A DNA stretch of 64,000 nucleotides from Arthrobacter sp. ok362 (GTDB taxonomy: Bacteria; Actinomycetota; Actinomycetes; Actinomycetales; Micrococcaceae), in contig NZ_FNGC01000004.1 of NCBI RefSeq assembly GCF_900102785.1, positions 281,095 through 345,094 of the forward strand. The letters are read 5' to 3'. A model generated the notes under the pieces. It worked only from the letters and a program-made list of their open reading frames with translations, made no database searches and was not told the DNA's origin. Below are positions 28,720-39,427 of the stretch, piece by piece; position 1 is the stretch's first letter, and each line of letters starts with the position of its first letter. Both the position numbers and the translations under genes were made by a program.

Positions 28720-31700
28720 CCTGCAGGGCCTTCAGGTTCGCGGCGTGCTCCTGCAGGCTCGTGACGGACCATTCGTACGTGCGCTGCGCCTCAATGGCCT
28801 GGACGGCGGCGTTGAACTCGGCCACGGTGGTGATGCAGGGGATGCCGATCGACGTCGCGGCGGCACGCAGTTCGTAGCCGTCGCTGCGGGCCTCGCCGCC
28901 GGAGGGGGTGTTGAAGACCATATCGATCTCGCCGGCGATGATGAGGTCGGCGATGGTGCCTTCGCCTTCGGCGCTGGAGCCCTCGGCGACCTTCCGGACC
29001 GGGGTGGCCTGGATTCCGTTTCGGCGCAGCACGTCAGCCGTGCCGCCGGTGGAGACGATCTCGAAGCCGAGGTCCGAGAGCCGCTTGACGCCCATGATGA
29101 CCGAGCGCTTGTCCCGGTTCGCCACCGAGACGAAGATCTTGCCCTCGGTGGGCAGCGCGTTGTTGGCGGCCGCCTGGCTCTTGGCGAAGGCTGTGTCGAA
29201 GTGCTTGTCGATGCCCATGACCTCACCCGTGGAGCGCATTTCCGGGCCGAGCAGGGAGTCGACCACCTTGCCCTCGGGGGTGCGGAAGCGGCTGAACGGC
29301 AGCACGGCTTCCTTGACCGAGACCGGTGCATCCAGCGGCAGGGAGGAGCCGTCGCCGCTCTCCGGCAGCATCTTGTACGCGCTGCGGAGCTGGTTGATGG
29401 TGACGCCGGTGCCGATCAGGGCCGCGGCCTTCGCCATCTGGACACCGGTGGCCTTGGAGACGAACGGCACGGTGCGTGAGGCGCGCGGGTTGGCTTCGAG
29501 GACGTAGAGCACGTCGGAGGCCAGGGCGAACTGGATGTTGATCAGCCCGCGGACGCCCACGCCCTCGGCGATCGCCAGCGTGGCGGTCCGGACCCGTTCC
29601 AGCACATTGCCGCCCAGGGTGATGGGAGGCAGCACGCAGGCCGAGTCGCCGGAGTGGATCCCGGCCTCCTCGATGTGCTCCATGATGCCGCCGAGGTACA
29701 TCTCCGTGCCGTCGTAGAGGGCGTCGACGTCGATCTCGACGGCGTCCTCGAGGAAACGGTCGATCAGCACCGGGTGCTCCGGGGTGATTTCGGTGGCGTT
29801 GGCGATGTAGCGGGAGAGGTTGGGCTCGTCGTAGACGATCTCCATGCCGCGTCCGCCGAGGACGTAGGAAGGGCGGACCAGGACCGGGTAGCCGATCTCG
29901 TCCGCGATCTTCTTGGCGTCCTCGAAGGACACGGCGGTGCCGTTCTTCGGCGAGACGAGCCCGGCCTTGTCGAGCACGCGGGAGAAGGCGCCCCGGTGTT
30001 CGGCGAGGTCGATCGCCTCCGGCGAGGTGCCAAGGATCGGCACGCCGGCGTCGGCGAGCTGCTGGGCCAGTTTGAGCGGGGTCTGGCCGCCGAGCTGGAC
30101 GAAGACGCCCATGACGCCGCCGGTGCGCTCCTCGGCCGCGATGACCTCGAGCACGTCCTCCAGGGTGAGCGGCTCGAAGTAGAGCCGGGTGGAGACGTCG
30201 TAGTCCGTGGAGACGGTTTCCGGGTTGCAGTTGACCATCACGGTCTCGTAGCCGGCCTTGCGCAGCGCCATCGAGGCGTGAACGCAGGAGTAGTCGAACT
30301 CAATGCCCTGGCCGATCCGGTTGGGGCCGGAACCGAGGATGATGATGGACGGCTTGGCGTGCAGCGCGACCTCGTCCTCCTCGTCATAGGAGGAGTAGTG
30401 GTAGGGGGTGTACGCGGCGAACTCGGCCGCGCAGGTGTCCACAGTCTTGTAGACCGGACGGATGCCGAGGGCCTGCCGGACGCCGCGGACGACGTCCTCG
30501 GAGTTGTGGGTCAGGGCACCGATCTGCTCGTCGGAGAAGCCGTGGCGCTTGGCGCGGGTCAGCATCTCCGGAGTCAGCGCCGCGGCCTGCCGGATTTCGC
30601 GGGAGATCTCGTTCAGCAGCTGGAGCTGGTCCAGGTACCAGGGGTCGATCTTGGTGGCCTCGAAGAGCTGTTCCACGGTGGCGCCGCCGAGCAGGGCGCG
30701 CTGGACCTGGTGCAGGCGGTCGGTGGTGGGACGCTTGGCATTCTCGATCAGCTCAGCAACTTCCCATTCCGGGACGTGGCTGAAGTCCAGCTGGGAGCCC
30801 TTCTGCTCCAGGGAGCGCAGGGCCTTCTGCAGCGCCTCGGTGAAGTTCCGGCCCATGGCCATGGCCTCGCCCACCGATTTCATGGTGGTGGTCAGGGTGG
30901 GGTCTGCCGCCGGGAACTTCTCGAAGGCGAAGCGCGGGACCTTCACCACCACGTAGTCCAGGGTCGGTTCGAAGGACGCCGGGGTCTTCTGGGTGATGTC
31001 GTTCGGGATCTCGTCCAAGGTGTAGCCCAGGGACAACTTGGTGGCGATCTTGGCGATCGCGAAGCCGGTGGCTTTGGAGGCGAGGGCAGAGGAGCGGGAG
31101 ACGCGCGGGTTCATTTCGATCACGACGACGCGGCCGGTGTCCGGTTCGACGGCGAACTGGATGTTGCAGCCGCCGGTGTCGACGCCAACCTCGCGGATGA
31201 CGGCGATGGAGATGTCGCGCAGCCGCTGGTACTCGCGGTCTGTCAGGGTAAGGGCCGGGGCGACGGTGATCGAGTCGCCGGTGTGCACGCCGACCGGATC
31301 GAAGTTCTCGATGGAGCAGACCACCACGACGTTGTCGTTCTTGTCGCGCATCATCTCGAGCTCGTATTCCTTCCAGCCGAGGATGCTCTCTTCGAGCAGC
31401 ACCTCGGACGTGGGGCTGTACTGCAGGCCCTGGCCGACAATCCGGCGCAGGTCGCCCTCGTCGTAGGCCAGGCCGGAGCCGAGGCCGCCCATGGTGAAGG
31501 AGGGCCGGACCACCATCGGGTAGCCCAGGTCCTCGGCTGCGGTGATGGCCTCGTCCATGGTGTGGATGATGTGGCTGCGCGCCGACTCGGCGCCGCAGCG
31601 CTCCACGACGCCCTTGAACTTCTCGCGGTCCTCGCCGAGCTCGATCGCGGCAATGTTGGCGCCGATCAGCTCGACGTTGTACTTCTCCAGGACGCCGTTC

Positions 31701-32011
31701 TTGTCCAGCGCGATGGCGGTGTTGAGTGCCGTCTGGCCGCCAAGGGTCGGCAGCAGCGCGTCGGGGCGCTCCTTGGCGATGATCTTCTCCACCACTTCGG
31801 GGGTGATCGGCTCGATGTAAGTGGCATCCGCGAACTCGGGGTCCGTCATGATGGTGGCCGGGTTGGAGTTGACGAGGATGACCCGCAGGCCTTCCTCCTT
31901 GAGGACGCGCAGTGCCTGGGTGCCGGAGTAGTCGAATTCGGCCGCCTGGCCGATCACGATCGGGCCGGACCCGATGACCATGACGCTCTTGAGGTCAGTT
32001 CTCTTGGGCAT
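28712..32011 (-). CDS. carB: Carbamoyl-phosphate synthase large subunit
   Basis: A 1099-residue enzyme with the expected two homologous ATP-grasp halves ([26 protein letters not shown] and [24 protein letters not shown]) and a C-terminal allosteric MGS-like domain ([20 protein letters not shown]...). It uses ammonia tunnelled from CarA to make carbamoyl phosphate for pyrimidines and arginine. Its ATG overlaps the carA stop (TAATG). Confidence 0.98.
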   Translation of the reverse strand: MPKRTDLKSVMVIGSGPIVIGQAAEFDYSGTQALRVLKEEGLRVILVNSNPATIMTDPEFADATYIEPITPEVVEKIIAKERPDALLPTLGGQTALNTAIALDKNGVLEKYNVELIGANIAAIELGEDREKFKGVVERCGAESARSHIIHTMDEAITAAEDLGYPMVVRPSFTMGGLGSGLAYDEGDLRRIVGQGLQYSPTSEVLLEESILGWKEYELEMMRDKNDNVVVVCSIENFDPVGVHTGDSITVAPALTLTDREYQRLRDISIAVIREVGVDTGGCNIQFAVEPDTGRVVVIEMNPRVSRSSALASKATGFAIAKIATKLSLGYTLDEIPNDITQKTPASFEPTLDYVVVKVPRFAFEKFPAADPTLTTTMKSVGEAMAMGRNFTEALQKALRSLEQKGSQLDFSHVPEWEVAELIENAKRPTTDRLHQVQRALLGGATVEQLFEATKIDPWYLDQLQLLNEISREIRQAAALTPEMLTRAKRHGFSDEQIGALTHNSEDVVRGVRQALGIRPVYKTVDTCAAEFAAYTPYHYSSYDEEDEVALHAKPSIIILGSGPNRIGQGIEFDYSCVHASMALRKAGYETVMVNCNPETVSTDYDVSTRLYFEPLTLEDVLEVIAAEERTGGVMGVFVQLGGQTPLKLAQQLADAGVPILGTSPEAIDLAEHRGAFSRVLDKAGLVSPKNGTAVSFEDAKKIADEIGYPVLVRPSYVLGGRGMEIVYDEPNLSRYIANATEITPEHPVLIDRFLEDAVEIDVDALYDGTEMYLGGIMEHIEEAGIHSGDSACVLPPITLGGNVLERVRTATLAIAEGVGVRGLINIQFALASDVLYVLEANPRASRTVPFVSKATGVQMAKAAALIGTGVTINQLRSAYKMLPESGDGSSLPLDAPVSVKEAVLPFSRFRTPEGKVVDSLLGPEMRSTGEVMGIDKHFDTAFAKSQAAANNALPTEGKIFVSVANRDKRSVIMGVKRLSDLGFEIVSTGGTADVLRRNGIQATPVRKVAEGSSAEGEGTIADLIIAGEIDMVFNTPSGGEARSDGYELRAAATSIGIPCITTVAEFNAAVQAIEAQRTYEWSVTSLQEHAANLKALQDA

Positions 32012-33306
32012 TACTTCTTGTCCTCAGTCTTGGAATCGGTGGCAGTTTTTGTGTCGGTCTCTGTCTTTGAAGAAGCGTCCGCCATCAGCTCGATGAAGCG
32101 GTCGAAGAGGTAGGCGGCGTCGTGCGGGCCGGCGGCCGCTTCGGGGTGGTACTGCACGGAGAAGGCCGGGATGTCGAGGCAGGCGAGGCCTTCGACGACG
32201 TCGTCGTTGAGGCTCACGTGGCTGACCTCGACGCGGCCGAAGCGTTCCTCGGGGGCCTGGGTGGCGCCGTCGAGCGGGGCGTCGACGGCGAAGCCGTGGT
32301 TCTGCGAGGTGATTTCGACCTTGCCGGTGCGGCGGTCCATCACCGGCTGGTTGATGCCGCGGTGGCCGTAGCGCAACTTGTAGGTCCCGAACCCGAGGGC
32401 CCGGCCCAGGATCTGGTTGCCGAAGCAGATGCCGAAGTACGGGATCTTCTCATCGAGCACGGAGCGCAGCAGCGCCACCTGGTTGTCCGCGGTGGCGGGG
32501 TCGCCGGGGCCGTTGGACATGAAGAAGCCGTCGGGGTTGACGGCCTGGACGTCGGCGAGGGTCGCCGTGGCGGGCAACACGTGCACCCGGACACCACGCT
32601 CGGCGAAGCGGACCGGGGTCATGCGCTTGATGCCCAAGTCGATGGCGGCGATGCTGAACCGCGGCTCGCCGTCCCAGCCGAAGTCGTTGGGCTCCACCGT
32701 GTACGCGGCGTCCACGCTGACTTCCTCGGCGAGCCGTGAGCCTTCCATCGGCGCGCTGGCCAGGACGGCGTCGACGAGTTCCTTGTCCGTGGCGCGGGCG
32801 GCGTCGCCGGAAAAGATGCCGGCGCGCATGGTCTTGTGTTCGCGCAGGTGGCGGGTGATGGCGCGGGTGTCGACGCCCTGGATGCCGACGATCCCCTGCT
32901 CGACGAGCTCGTCATCCAGGGACCGTTCGGAACGCCAGTTGGAGGGCCGGCGCGCGGCGTCGCGGACGATGTAGCCGGCTACCCAGATGCGGCGGGACTC
33001 GGCGTCGTCGGTGTTGACGCCCGTGTTGCCAATGTGCGGCGCTGTCTGGACCACGAGCTGGCGCGCGTAGGAGGGGTCGGTGATGGTCTCCTGGTAACCG
33101 GTCATGCCGGTGGCGAAGACCGCCTCGCCGAGAGCCGTTCCGGTGGCGCCGTAGCTGGTGCCGCGGAAAATCCGGCCGTCCTCGAGCACGAGGACCGCGG
33201 GGGTGGATGCTGCTGCAGCGGGTGCAGTGGGGTTTGCTGTCACTGTTTTTTCCATCACTGTTTTTTCTGACACTTCGTGGGCTTCCGTCACGTCGTTACT
33301 TTCCAC
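32011..33306 (-). CDS. carA: Carbamoyl-phosphate synthase small (glutaminase) subunit
   Basis: A 431-residue glutaminase subunit. The class I amidotransferase domain has the nucleophile elbow [13 protein letters not shown] (Cys) and the His/Glu pair in [15 protein letters not shown]. The N-terminal CPSase domain starts at about residue 38 ([18 protein letters not shown]). The GTG at 33306 gives a poorly conserved leader of ~35 residues with a short repeat (EKTVMEKTV); internal ATG/GTG codons are possible starts. The C-terminus has a Lys/Asp/Thr-rich tail of about 20 residues. The start overlaps the preceding gene by 11 bases. Confidence 0.95.
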   Translation of the reverse strand: MESNDVTEAHEVSEKTVMEKTVTANPTAPAAAASTPAVLVLEDGRIFRGTSYGATGTALGEAVFATGMTGYQETITDPSYARQLVVQTAPHIGNTGVNTDDAESRRIWVAGYIVRDAARRPSNWRSERSLDDELVEQGIVGIQGVDTRAITRHLREHKTMRAGIFSGDAARATDKELVDAVLASAPMEGSRLAEEVSVDAAYTVEPNDFGWDGEPRFSIAAIDLGIKRMTPVRFAERGVRVHVLPATATLADVQAVNPDGFFMSNGPGDPATADNQVALLRSVLDEKIPYFGICFGNQILGRALGFGTYKLRYGHRGINQPVMDRRTGKVEITSQNHGFAVDAPLDGATQAPEERFGRVEVSHVSLNDDVVEGLACLDIPAFSVQYHPEAAAGPHDAAYLFDRFIELMADASSKTETDTKTATDSKTEDKK

Positions 33307-33817
33307 TATCGGCTTCTGCCTGAGGGGCTGCGGAGATCAAATCTTGGAGGGTGGTCAGGAGCACGGCCTTGTCCTCGGCACGGCGGGTCCGGTAGCCGGT
33401 GTCCAGCTCGTGGGAACCGAGCATCCAGCTGAGCACCAGCAGGCCGTCTTTCTCGACGAACTTTCCGGCCATGCCGCTTTCCTGCCGCACACCGGTGAGG
33501 CGTCCGGTCGGGATGAACACCGGGCCGGCGCCCGCGCGCTCGAACAGCACGCCTTCGGGGTGCACGCTGAGCTTGGCGTTGGTGCGGATGCCCAGATTGT
33601 GCACGGCGATCCGGTCCAGCCAGTCGCCGGCGGTGGTGGACGCGACGTACTGGCCGTCGGCTGCCGCCAGCGGGGCGCCAAGCTCGCCGGGAACCTCGGG
33701 GAGGGCCTCGACGTCGGACTGGCGGCGCAGGCGGTTGCGCCAGCCGACGGCGATGAGGACAAGCGCGACGCCGGTCAGGACGAGCGTGAGGAGCAGGGAA
33801 AGGTCCTTGACCGTCAT
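33296..33817 (-). CDS. Conserved membrane-anchored protein of the pyr operon (PH-like domain)
   Basis: A 173-residue protein with one N-terminal membrane helix ([21 protein letters not shown]) and a cytoplasmic beta-rich domain ([46 protein letters not shown]). Actinobacteria often keep such a gene between pyrC and carA; in Mycobacterium tuberculosis that slot is held by a predicted membrane protein. The ATG at 33817 overlaps the pyrC stop (ATGA). No enzymatic motif is visible, so a role in pyrimidine synthesis is only suggested by the conserved position. Confidence 0.85.
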   Translation of the reverse strand: MTVKDLSLLLTLVLTGVALVLIAVGWRNRLRRQSDVEALPEVPGELGAPLAAADGQYVASTTAGDWLDRIAVHNLGIRTNAKLSVHPEGVLFERAGAGPVFIPTGRLTGVRQESGMAGKFVEKDGLLVLSWMLGSHELDTGYRTRRAEDKAVLLTTLQDLISAAPQAEADSGK

Positions 33818-35202
33818 GGGCGGCGGCCCGCCGGTCCGGCGTCGACGGCGTCGACCGGCCACCGGTACGGGGTGTTGAGTTTTCCGTCGAGAACGGTCGG
33901 GTGGCCCTTGAAGAACGTCGCCACTACCTTCCCCGGCAGTTCCCGGCCGGCAAACGGAGAGTTACGGCCCATGGTTGCCATCTTAGAAGGGTCCACCGTC
34001 CAGCGCGCAGCCGGGTCCACGAGTGTGACGTTCGCGGGCTCCCCGGCCTCGAGCGGGCGGCCCTGGTCCTGGACCCGGCCGATCGCGGCCGGAGCCGTGG
34101 AGGTCACGCGGGCGAAGTCTTCCCAGCCCATCAAACCGGTTTCGATCATGGTGTGCTGCACCACGGAGAGCGCGGTTTCCAGCCCGGTCATGCCCATGGC
34201 CGCCTGCGCCCACTCGCATTCCTTGTGTTCGCTCGGGTGCGGGGCGTGGTCGGTGCCGACGACGTCGATCGTGCCGTCTGCCAGGGCGGCGCGGAGGGCC
34301 TGGACATCGGCGTCGGTGCGCAGCGGCGGGTTGACCTTGTAGACGGGGTCGTAGCTGCGGGCGAGCTCATCCGTGAGCCAGAGGTGGTGCGGGGTGACCT
34401 CGGCCGTGACGTTGACGCCGCGGGACTTGGCCCAGCGGATGATCTCCACGGACCCGGCCGTGGAGACGTGGCAAACGTGCAGGCGGGAGCCGACGTGCTG
34501 GGCCAGCAGCACGTCCCGGGCGATGATGCTCTCTTCGGCGACGGCCGGCCAGCCGGCGAGGCCGAGGACGGCGGAGACCTCGCCCTCGTTCATCTGGGCG
34601 CCGGCGGTGAGCCGGGGTTCCTGCGCGTGCTGGGCGACGACGCCGTCGAACGCCTTGACGTATTCGAGGGCGCGGCGCATCAGCACGGGATCGTGCACGC
34701 AGATGCCGTCGTCGGAGAACACCCGCACGTGGGCGCGGGAGTCGGCCATGGCGCCGAGTTCGGCGAGCTGCTCCCCCGCGAGTCCCACGGTGACGGCGCC
34801 CACCGGCCGGACGTCCACCCAGCCGGCGGTCCGGCCAAGGGTGAGGACTTGTTCGACGACGCCGGCGGTGTCCGCCACCGGGGTGCTGTTGGCCATGGCG
34901 TGGACGGCCGTGTAGCCGCCCAGGGCGGCGGCCCGGGTGCCGGTTTCGACGGTTTCGGCATCTTCGCGGCCGGGTTCGCGCAGGTGGGTGTGGATGTCCA
35001 CCATGCCCGGGAGCGCGATGAGGCCTCTGGCGTCAATTACTGTTGCGTCCCTCACCCCGGCGCCGTCGGCGTCCAGCTGCCGGCCGCGGGCGGCGATCAC
35101 GCCGTCCCGGATCAGGAGGTCCTCGGCTGCCCCGCCCAGGATCGCGGCGCCTCGGATGAGGTAGGCGGCGCTGTTGTCTGCGTGCTGTTGCTGTTCGGCC
35201 AT
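33814..35202 (-). CDS. pyrC: Dihydroorotase
   Basis: A 462-residue amidohydrolase closing carbamoyl aspartate to dihydroorotate. Zn ligands are visible in GMVDIHTHLREPG (HxH) and in downstream His residues (VCHVSTAG, TPHHLWLTDE), with the catalytic Asp in VGTDHAPHP. This is a class I-type enzyme. Its ATG shares one base with the pyrB stop (TGATG). The open frame continues to 36273 only by chance read-through across pyrB. Confidence 0.97.
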   Translation of the reverse strand: MAEQQQHADNSAAYLIRGAAILGGAAEDLLIRDGVIAARGRQLDADGAGVRDATVIDARGLIALPGMVDIHTHLREPGREDAETVETGTRAAALGGYTAVHAMANSTPVADTAGVVEQVLTLGRTAGWVDVRPVGAVTVGLAGEQLAELGAMADSRAHVRVFSDDGICVHDPVLMRRALEYVKAFDGVVAQHAQEPRLTAGAQMNEGEVSAVLGLAGWPAVAEESIIARDVLLAQHVGSRLHVCHVSTAGSVEIIRWAKSRGVNVTAEVTPHHLWLTDELARSYDPVYKVNPPLRTDADVQALRAALADGTIDVVGTDHAPHPSEHKECEWAQAAMGMTGLETALSVVQHTMIETGLMGWEDFARVTSTAPAAIGRVQDQGRPLEAGEPANVTLVDPAARWTVDPSKMATMGRNSPFAGRELPGKVVATFFKGHPTVLDGKLNTPYRWPVDAVDAGPAGRRP

Positions 35203-36248
35203 CAGTGGCTCTCCTGGTGGGAATAAGTGAGGTTCGGATTGGCGGCGTGGGACGCGGATGCAGATACAGGTGCCGCGGCCGGTTCGCGGTTCTCCCCGGA
35301 AAGCAGCAGGTACAGTGCCGCCATGCGGATGGAGACGCCGTTGCGGACCTGCGCCAGCACGGTGGAGCGGGGCGAGTCGGCCGCGGCCGCGGAGATTTCC
35401 AGGCCGCGGTTCATCGGTCCCGGGTGCATGATGATGGTGTCTTTGAGTCCGAGGCTGTCGAGGGCTCGGAGCCGGTTGTCGTCGAAGCCCCAGCGGCGCG
35501 AGTATTCGCGGGTGGTCGGGAAAAAGGATGCATTCATCCTTTCGGCCTGGACCCGGAGCATCATCATGGCGTCCACGCCCTGTGCGAGGGTCTCGTCGAG
35601 GTCGAAGCTGACGGCGCACGGCCACTTGTCGACGCCGATGGGCAGCAACGTGGGCGGCGCGACGAGGGTGACTTCGGCGCCGAGGGTGCGCAGCAGCCAG
35701 ACGTTGGAGCGCGCCACGCGGGAGTGCAGCACGTCCCCGGCGATGGCGACGCGCATGCCTTTGAGGTCGGCACCGGCCGACGGCGTGCCGGCCAGCTTCG
35801 ACCAGTGCCGGCGCATGGTGAACGCGTCCAGCAACGCCTGGGTGGGGTGTTCGTGGGTGCCGTCGCCGGCGTTGATGACGGCGGCGTCGATCCAGTCGGT
35901 CGCGGCGAGCCGGTGCGGGGCGCCGGAGGCCCAGTGCCGGATGACCACCGCGTCGGCGCCCATCGCGGCGAGCGTCTGGGCGGTGTCCTTGAGTGACTCG
36001 CCCTTGGAGACGGAGGAGCCCTTCGCGGCGAAGTTGATGACGTCGGCGGAGAGCCGCTTGGCGGCGGCTTCGAAGGAGATCCGGGTGCGGGTGGAGTCCT
36101 CGAAGAACAGGTTGACCACGGTGCGGCCGCGCAGCGCGGGGAGCTTTTTGACCTCGCGCTCCCCCACGGCCGCCATTTCCTCGGCGGTGTCCAGGATGCG
36201 GATGGCGTCGTGCAGGCTCAGGTCTTCGGTGGAGAGCAGGTGCCTCAT
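35202..36248 (-). CDS. pyrB: Aspartate carbamoyltransferase catalytic subunit
   Basis: A 348-residue transferase that condenses carbamoyl phosphate and aspartate. The carbamoyl-phosphate site [19 protein letters not shown] and the [13 protein letters not shown] motif are complete. It has a slightly long C-terminal tail ([16 protein letters not shown]). No regulatory pyrI is present. Its start overlaps the pyrR stop by 4 bases. Confidence 0.97.
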   Translation of the reverse strand: MRHLLSTEDLSLHDAIRILDTAEEMAAVGEREVKKLPALRGRTVVNLFFEDSTRTRISFEAAAKRLSADVINFAAKGSSVSKGESLKDTAQTLAAMGADAVVIRHWASGAPHRLAATDWIDAAVINAGDGTHEHPTQALLDAFTMRRHWSKLAGTPSAGADLKGMRVAIAGDVLHSRVARSNVWLLRTLGAEVTLVAPPTLLPIGVDKWPCAVSFDLDETLAQGVDAMMMLRVQAERMNASFFPTTREYSRRWGFDDNRLRALDSLGLKDTIIMHPGPMNRGLEISAAAADSPRSTVLAQVRNGVSIRMAALYLLLSGENREPAAAPVSASASHAANPNLTYSHQESH

Positions 36249-36856
36249 GCGGTGGCCTCGATGACCACTTCATTCACGGGGGCGCCGTCGGGTGCGCCGT
36301 CCACGGAGTCGGTTTCCTCCAGGCGGACACGGACCTTCTCGGACGAGGAGGTGGGCAGGTTCTTGCCGACGTGGTCCGCGCGGATGGGCAGTTCCCGGTG
36401 GCCACGGTCGATCAGCACGGCGAGGCGGACAATCCGCGGGCGGCCGAGGTCGATGATGGCATCGAGGGCTGCCCGGATGGTGCGTCCGGAGTAGAGGACG
36501 TCGTCGATCAGCACAACAACTTTGTTGTCGATCCCGGTGCGCGGGAGCTGAGTGGGGTAGGGCGGCCTGGTGGGCTGGTGCGAGAGGTCATCGCGGAACA
36601 TGGTGACATCGAGCTGGCCGACAATCGCGGCGGCGTCCACGGTGGGATCGGCGGCGGCGATCTTGGCGGCGAGGCGGACGGCGAGTGGATAACCCCGTCG
36701 CGGGATGCCCAGCAGGACGAGGTCCTGGGAGCCTTTGTTGGCCTCGAGAATTTCATGGGCGATACGAGTGAGGGCGCGGTCGATGTCAGCCTGGTTGAGA
36801 ACAACCCGGGTGAGCACCACCTTCGCCGGACCCGGTGCTGAGGGCACAGAAGTCAA
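36245..36856 (-). CDS. pyrR: Pyrimidine operon regulator / uracil phosphoribosyltransferase homologue
   Basis: A 203-residue PyrR with the PRPP-binding motif [22 protein letters not shown]. In actinobacteria PyrR is thought to repress translation by binding the 5' leader RNA when UMP is high. I chose a TTG at 36856 (LTSVPSAPG) because GGGGAG lies 7 bases before it; a GTG at 36847 and an upstream frame to 36883 are alternatives. First gene of the pyr operon, with a candidate PyrR-binding hairpin immediately upstream. Confidence 0.94.
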   Translation of the reverse strand: MTSVPSAPGPAKVVLTRVVLNQADIDRALTRIAHEILEANKGSQDLVLLGIPRRGYPLAVRLAAKIAAADPTVDAAAIVGQLDVTMFRDDLSHQPTRPPYPTQLPRTGIDNKVVVLIDDVLYSGRTIRAALDAIIDLGRPRIVRLAVLIDRGHRELPIRADHVGKNLPTSSSEKVRVRLEETDSVDGAPDGAPVNEVVIEATA

Positions 36857-36860
36857 AGCT

Positions 36861-36890
36861 CGTCTCCCCTTTCCCCGCCTCACGGGACGG
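36861..36890 (-). promoter_or_regulatory. Candidate PyrR-binding RNA hairpin in the pyrR leader
   Basis: On the minus strand the leader reads CGTCCCGTGAGGC followed by GGGGAAAGGGGAGACG. CGTC and GACG close the stem, and the purine-rich GTGAGGC and AAAGG parts resemble the PyrR-binding loop of Bacillus and the actinobacterial version. The GGGGAG Shine-Dalgarno sequence of pyrR (36864-36869) lies inside the hairpin, so PyrR binding would hide it. This is based on recalled consensus features, not on a covariance search. Confidence 0.6.
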
Positions 36891-36991
36891 AATTAAAAAA
36901 GGATTATTTGCTCTTTCAAATTACCACAGGGGGGCTGACGCACTGTCTCCGCGGAATGCGTTTAACCTCACACGGACATAGGCTCGATTCC

Positions 36992-38245
36992 ATGACGACG
37001 AACGAGCCGCGGCCCGGGCACGACCACCCCGGCGCCGCCGGCCAGCGACCGCTGCCCCAGCAGGCCAACCCGACGTGGCTGGGGCGTGTCCAGCCGGCCT
37101 CCTACCGGCGGGCCCCGGCCAACACCCGCGGCCAGTTCGAGCCGGCGCTCCCGCCGGCCCTTCCGGGCGGCCGCAGTTCCGCCGGCGTCTTTGGCCTGGT
37201 GCTGGCAGGCGGGTTCCTCGCGTTCGTCAGCCTCTTCCTGGTCCTGCCCTTCCTCCTGGAAAGGACCGGAATCTCCGGCTTTGTCATTGGCTTCATCGCC
37301 TCCCTGATCCCACTGGGGACCGTGCTGTTGACGGTGCGCTTCATCGACCGCTGGGAACCTGAGCCCAAGCCGCTGCTGCTTTTCGCCTTTGTCTGGGGAG
37401 CCGCCGTCTCGATAGCGGTCACGATGCTGATCCAGCCGTATTTTTCGCTGGTGGCGGGGCCTGCCTCGGGACTGGACTATACGACGTTCGCCGTGACGGT
37501 CCAGGCGCCGGTGGTGGAGGAATTCGCTAAGTCCCTGGGGCTGCTGGTGCTCCTGCTCTTCGCCCCGAAGCACTTCAACGGGCCGGTGGACGGTGTGGTG
37601 TTCGCCTTCACGATCGCGGCAGGCTTCGCGTTCACCGAGAACATCCTCTACTTCGGCCGCGCGATCGCCGAGTCCAGCGACCCCGGCACGGACCTCGCGG
37701 TGGTGTTCTTCCTCCGCGGGGTCATGTCCCCTTTCGCCCACGCCATCTTCACGGGAACCACCGGCCTGGTCATGGGCTTCGCCGCGCGCCGCGGGCGCAC
37801 GGGGCTGTCCGTGCTGGCGTTCTTCGTCGGCCTCGTCCCCGCGATGCTGCTGCACAGCGGCTGGAACCGGATGGGCCAGGACTTCCTGGCCCAGTACCTG
37901 CTGGTGCAGGTGCCGATCTTCCTGCTGGCGGTCCTGGTCATCGGGCTGCTGCGGGTGGCGGAGCGCAGGCTCACCCGCCAGCGGCTCCAGGAATACGCGG
38001 CCGCGGGCTGGTTCAGCGCGGCCGAGGTGGAAATGCTGGCCACCGCCGGGGGACGCCGATCTGCGCTGCGCTGGGCCAAGTCCGTCGGGCGGGGCGCGCA
38101 GATGAAGGCCTTGCTCGATGCGGCTACCCAGCTTGCCTTCACCCGGCAACGGATCCTCAGCGGCCGGGACGTGCCGGCACACCAACTCGATGAGCAGCAC
38201 CAGCTCGCCGAGATCGCCGCGCTCCGGGCCGCCGTCGTCGGTTAA
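36992..38245 (+). CDS. PrsW-family intramembrane metalloprotease
   Basis: A 417-residue multi-pass membrane protein. The PrsW marks are VVEEFAKSLG (EExxK), FAFTENILYFGRA, and two later His-bearing helices (PFAHAIFTGTTGL, PAMLLHSGWNRMG). A disordered Pro-rich N-terminus of about 65 residues precedes the first helix, and a soluble C-terminal domain of ~100 residues follows the last. PrsW cleaves an anti-sigma factor in Bacillus; no sigma or anti-sigma gene lies nearby, so the target is unknown. The ATG at 36992 is used; the frame opens at 36908. Divergent from pyrR. Confidence 0.9.
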   Translation: MTTNEPRPGHDHPGAAGQRPLPQQANPTWLGRVQPASYRRAPANTRGQFEPALPPALPGGRSSAGVFGLVLAGGFLAFVSLFLVLPFLLERTGISGFVIGFIASLIPLGTVLLTVRFIDRWEPEPKPLLLFAFVWGAAVSIAVTMLIQPYFSLVAGPASGLDYTTFAVTVQAPVVEEFAKSLGLLVLLLFAPKHFNGPVDGVVFAFTIAAGFAFTENILYFGRAIAESSDPGTDLAVVFFLRGVMSPFAHAIFTGTTGLVMGFAARRGRTGLSVLAFFVGLVPAMLLHSGWNRMGQDFLAQYLLVQVPIFLLAVLVIGLLRVAERRLTRQRLQEYAAAGWFSAAEVEMLATAGGRRSALRWAKSVGRGAQMKALLDAATQLAFTRQRILSGRDVPAHQLDEQHQLAEIAALRAAVVG

Positions 38246-38248
38246 CGA

Positions 38249-38284
38249 AAGAACCCCGCCCAGGATGTCCTGGGCGGGGTTCTT
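38249..38284. terminator. Bidirectional terminator, 17-bp perfect stem
   Basis: aagaaccccgcccagga (38249-38265) and its exact complement (38268-38284) flank a 2-base centre. The arms end in AAGAA/TTCTT, giving a short T-rich tail on each strand. It lies between the convergent PrsW gene and nusB. Confidence 0.9.
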
Positions 38285-38298
38285 CGTGGCACGGGGTC

Positions 38299-38709
38299 TC
38301 AGGCGAGCAGCGACGGCTTCAGCTGCTGCAGCCGGCCCAGCAGGCCGTTGATGAACGACGGCGACTCGTCCGTGGAGAGCGTTTTGGCCAGGGCCACAGC
38401 TTCGCTGACCGCCACACCGTCCGGGACGTCGTCGTTGTAGAGCAGTTCCCAAGTGCCGATTCGCAGGATGATGCGGTCCACGGAGGGCATGCGCTCCAGG
38501 GTCCAGCCCTGCGAATAGGTTTCCAGGAATTCGTCGATGGCAGCCTGGTGCGACACCACGCCTTCGACAATTTCGAGGGTGTACGGGTTGACGATCTGGT
38601 CTGTCTGCTCGCGGCGGGACTTCAGTACGTCGAACGCCGAGGCAGAGCGCTGCTCGGCCTCAAAAAGCACATCGAGGGCCCGGTTCCGGGCCTTACCTCG
38701 CGCACTCAC
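38299..38709 (-). CDS. nusB: Transcription antitermination protein NusB
   Basis: A 136-residue all-helical protein of the rRNA antitermination complex, binding boxA RNA with NusE. The conserved ARGKARNRALDVLFEAEQR start and the WTLERMPSVDRIILRIGTWELLY core are present. The start GTG overlaps the efp stop (TAGTG). Last gene of the long minus-strand run. Confidence 0.96.
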   Translation of the reverse strand: MSARGKARNRALDVLFEAEQRSASAFDVLKSRREQTDQIVNPYTLEIVEGVVSHQAAIDEFLETYSQGWTLERMPSVDRIILRIGTWELLYNDDVPDGVAVSEAVALAKTLSTDESPSFINGLLGRLQQLKPSLLA

Positions 38710-39272
38710 TAGTCGTTGACCCGGCCGAGGTAGCTGCCGTCGCGGGTGTCGACCTTGACCTTGGTGTTGTTCTCGACGAACAGCGGCACCTGGATCTCGT
38801 ACCCGGTTTCGAGGGTGGCGGGCTTGGTGCCGGCCGAGGAGCGGTCGCCCTGCAGGCCCGGCTCCGTGTAGGTGATCTCGAGGACGACGCTCGGGGGCAG
38901 CTCGATGTAGAGCGGGTTGCCCTCGTGAATGGCGATGTTGACCATCTGGTTTTCGAGCATGAAGTTGGTGGCGTCGCCGACGGTGGCGGCCGAAACGGTG
39001 AGCTGGTCGAAGTCCGAGGTGTCCATGAAGACGAAGTCGGCGCCGTCCTGGTACAGGTACTGGTAGTCGCGGCGGTCCACCGTGGCGGTCTCAATCTTCA
39101 GTCCGGCGTTGAAGGTCTTGTCGACGACCTTGCCGGACATCACGTTGCGCATCTTGGTGCGCACGAACGCGCCACCCTTGCCGGGCTTGACGTGCTGGAA
39201 CTCGATGATGTTCCAAAGCTGGCCCTCAAGCTTAAGGACGGTTCCGTTCTTGATGTCGTTAGTGGTTGCCAC
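38709..39272 (-). CDS. efp: Elongation factor P
   Basis: A 187-residue EF-P that relieves ribosome stalling at proline runs. Three beta domains are present: the KOW-like domain with [17 protein letters not shown], where the Lys at the tip of KPGKGG is the residue modified in other species, then the OB domains ending [34 protein letters not shown]. The start is a GTG with AGAGG just upstream. A possible -10 (TAGAAT on the minus strand at 39394-39399) suggests its own promoter. Confidence 0.97.
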   Translation of the reverse strand: MATTNDIKNGTVLKLEGQLWNIIEFQHVKPGKGGAFVRTKMRNVMSGKVVDKTFNAGLKIETATVDRRDYQYLYQDGADFVFMDTSDFDQLTVSAATVGDATNFMLENQMVNIAIHEGNPLYIELPPSVVLEITYTEPGLQGDRSSAGTKPATLETGYEIQVPLFVENNTKVKVDTRDGSYLGRVND

Positions 39273-39427
39273 TGTATCCTCTTAGTTTCTCTCTGGTTCC
39301 ATCTGGCCGGTGCTATCAGCCAGACGTTCTATGCCGGGCCGGCATGCCAAGCGGCCCGCCAGCGCGTATTTGTCAAAAATCCAAGATCTATTCTACCGGT
39401 TCCCGCCGACAGCTGGCTGACGGAGGC

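Noticed and set aside
33814..36273. Single 819-residue minus-strand frame covering pyrB and pyrC
   Set aside because: The first half is an Arg/His/Pro-rich shadow of pyrB in another frame. Only the part after 35202 is pyrC.
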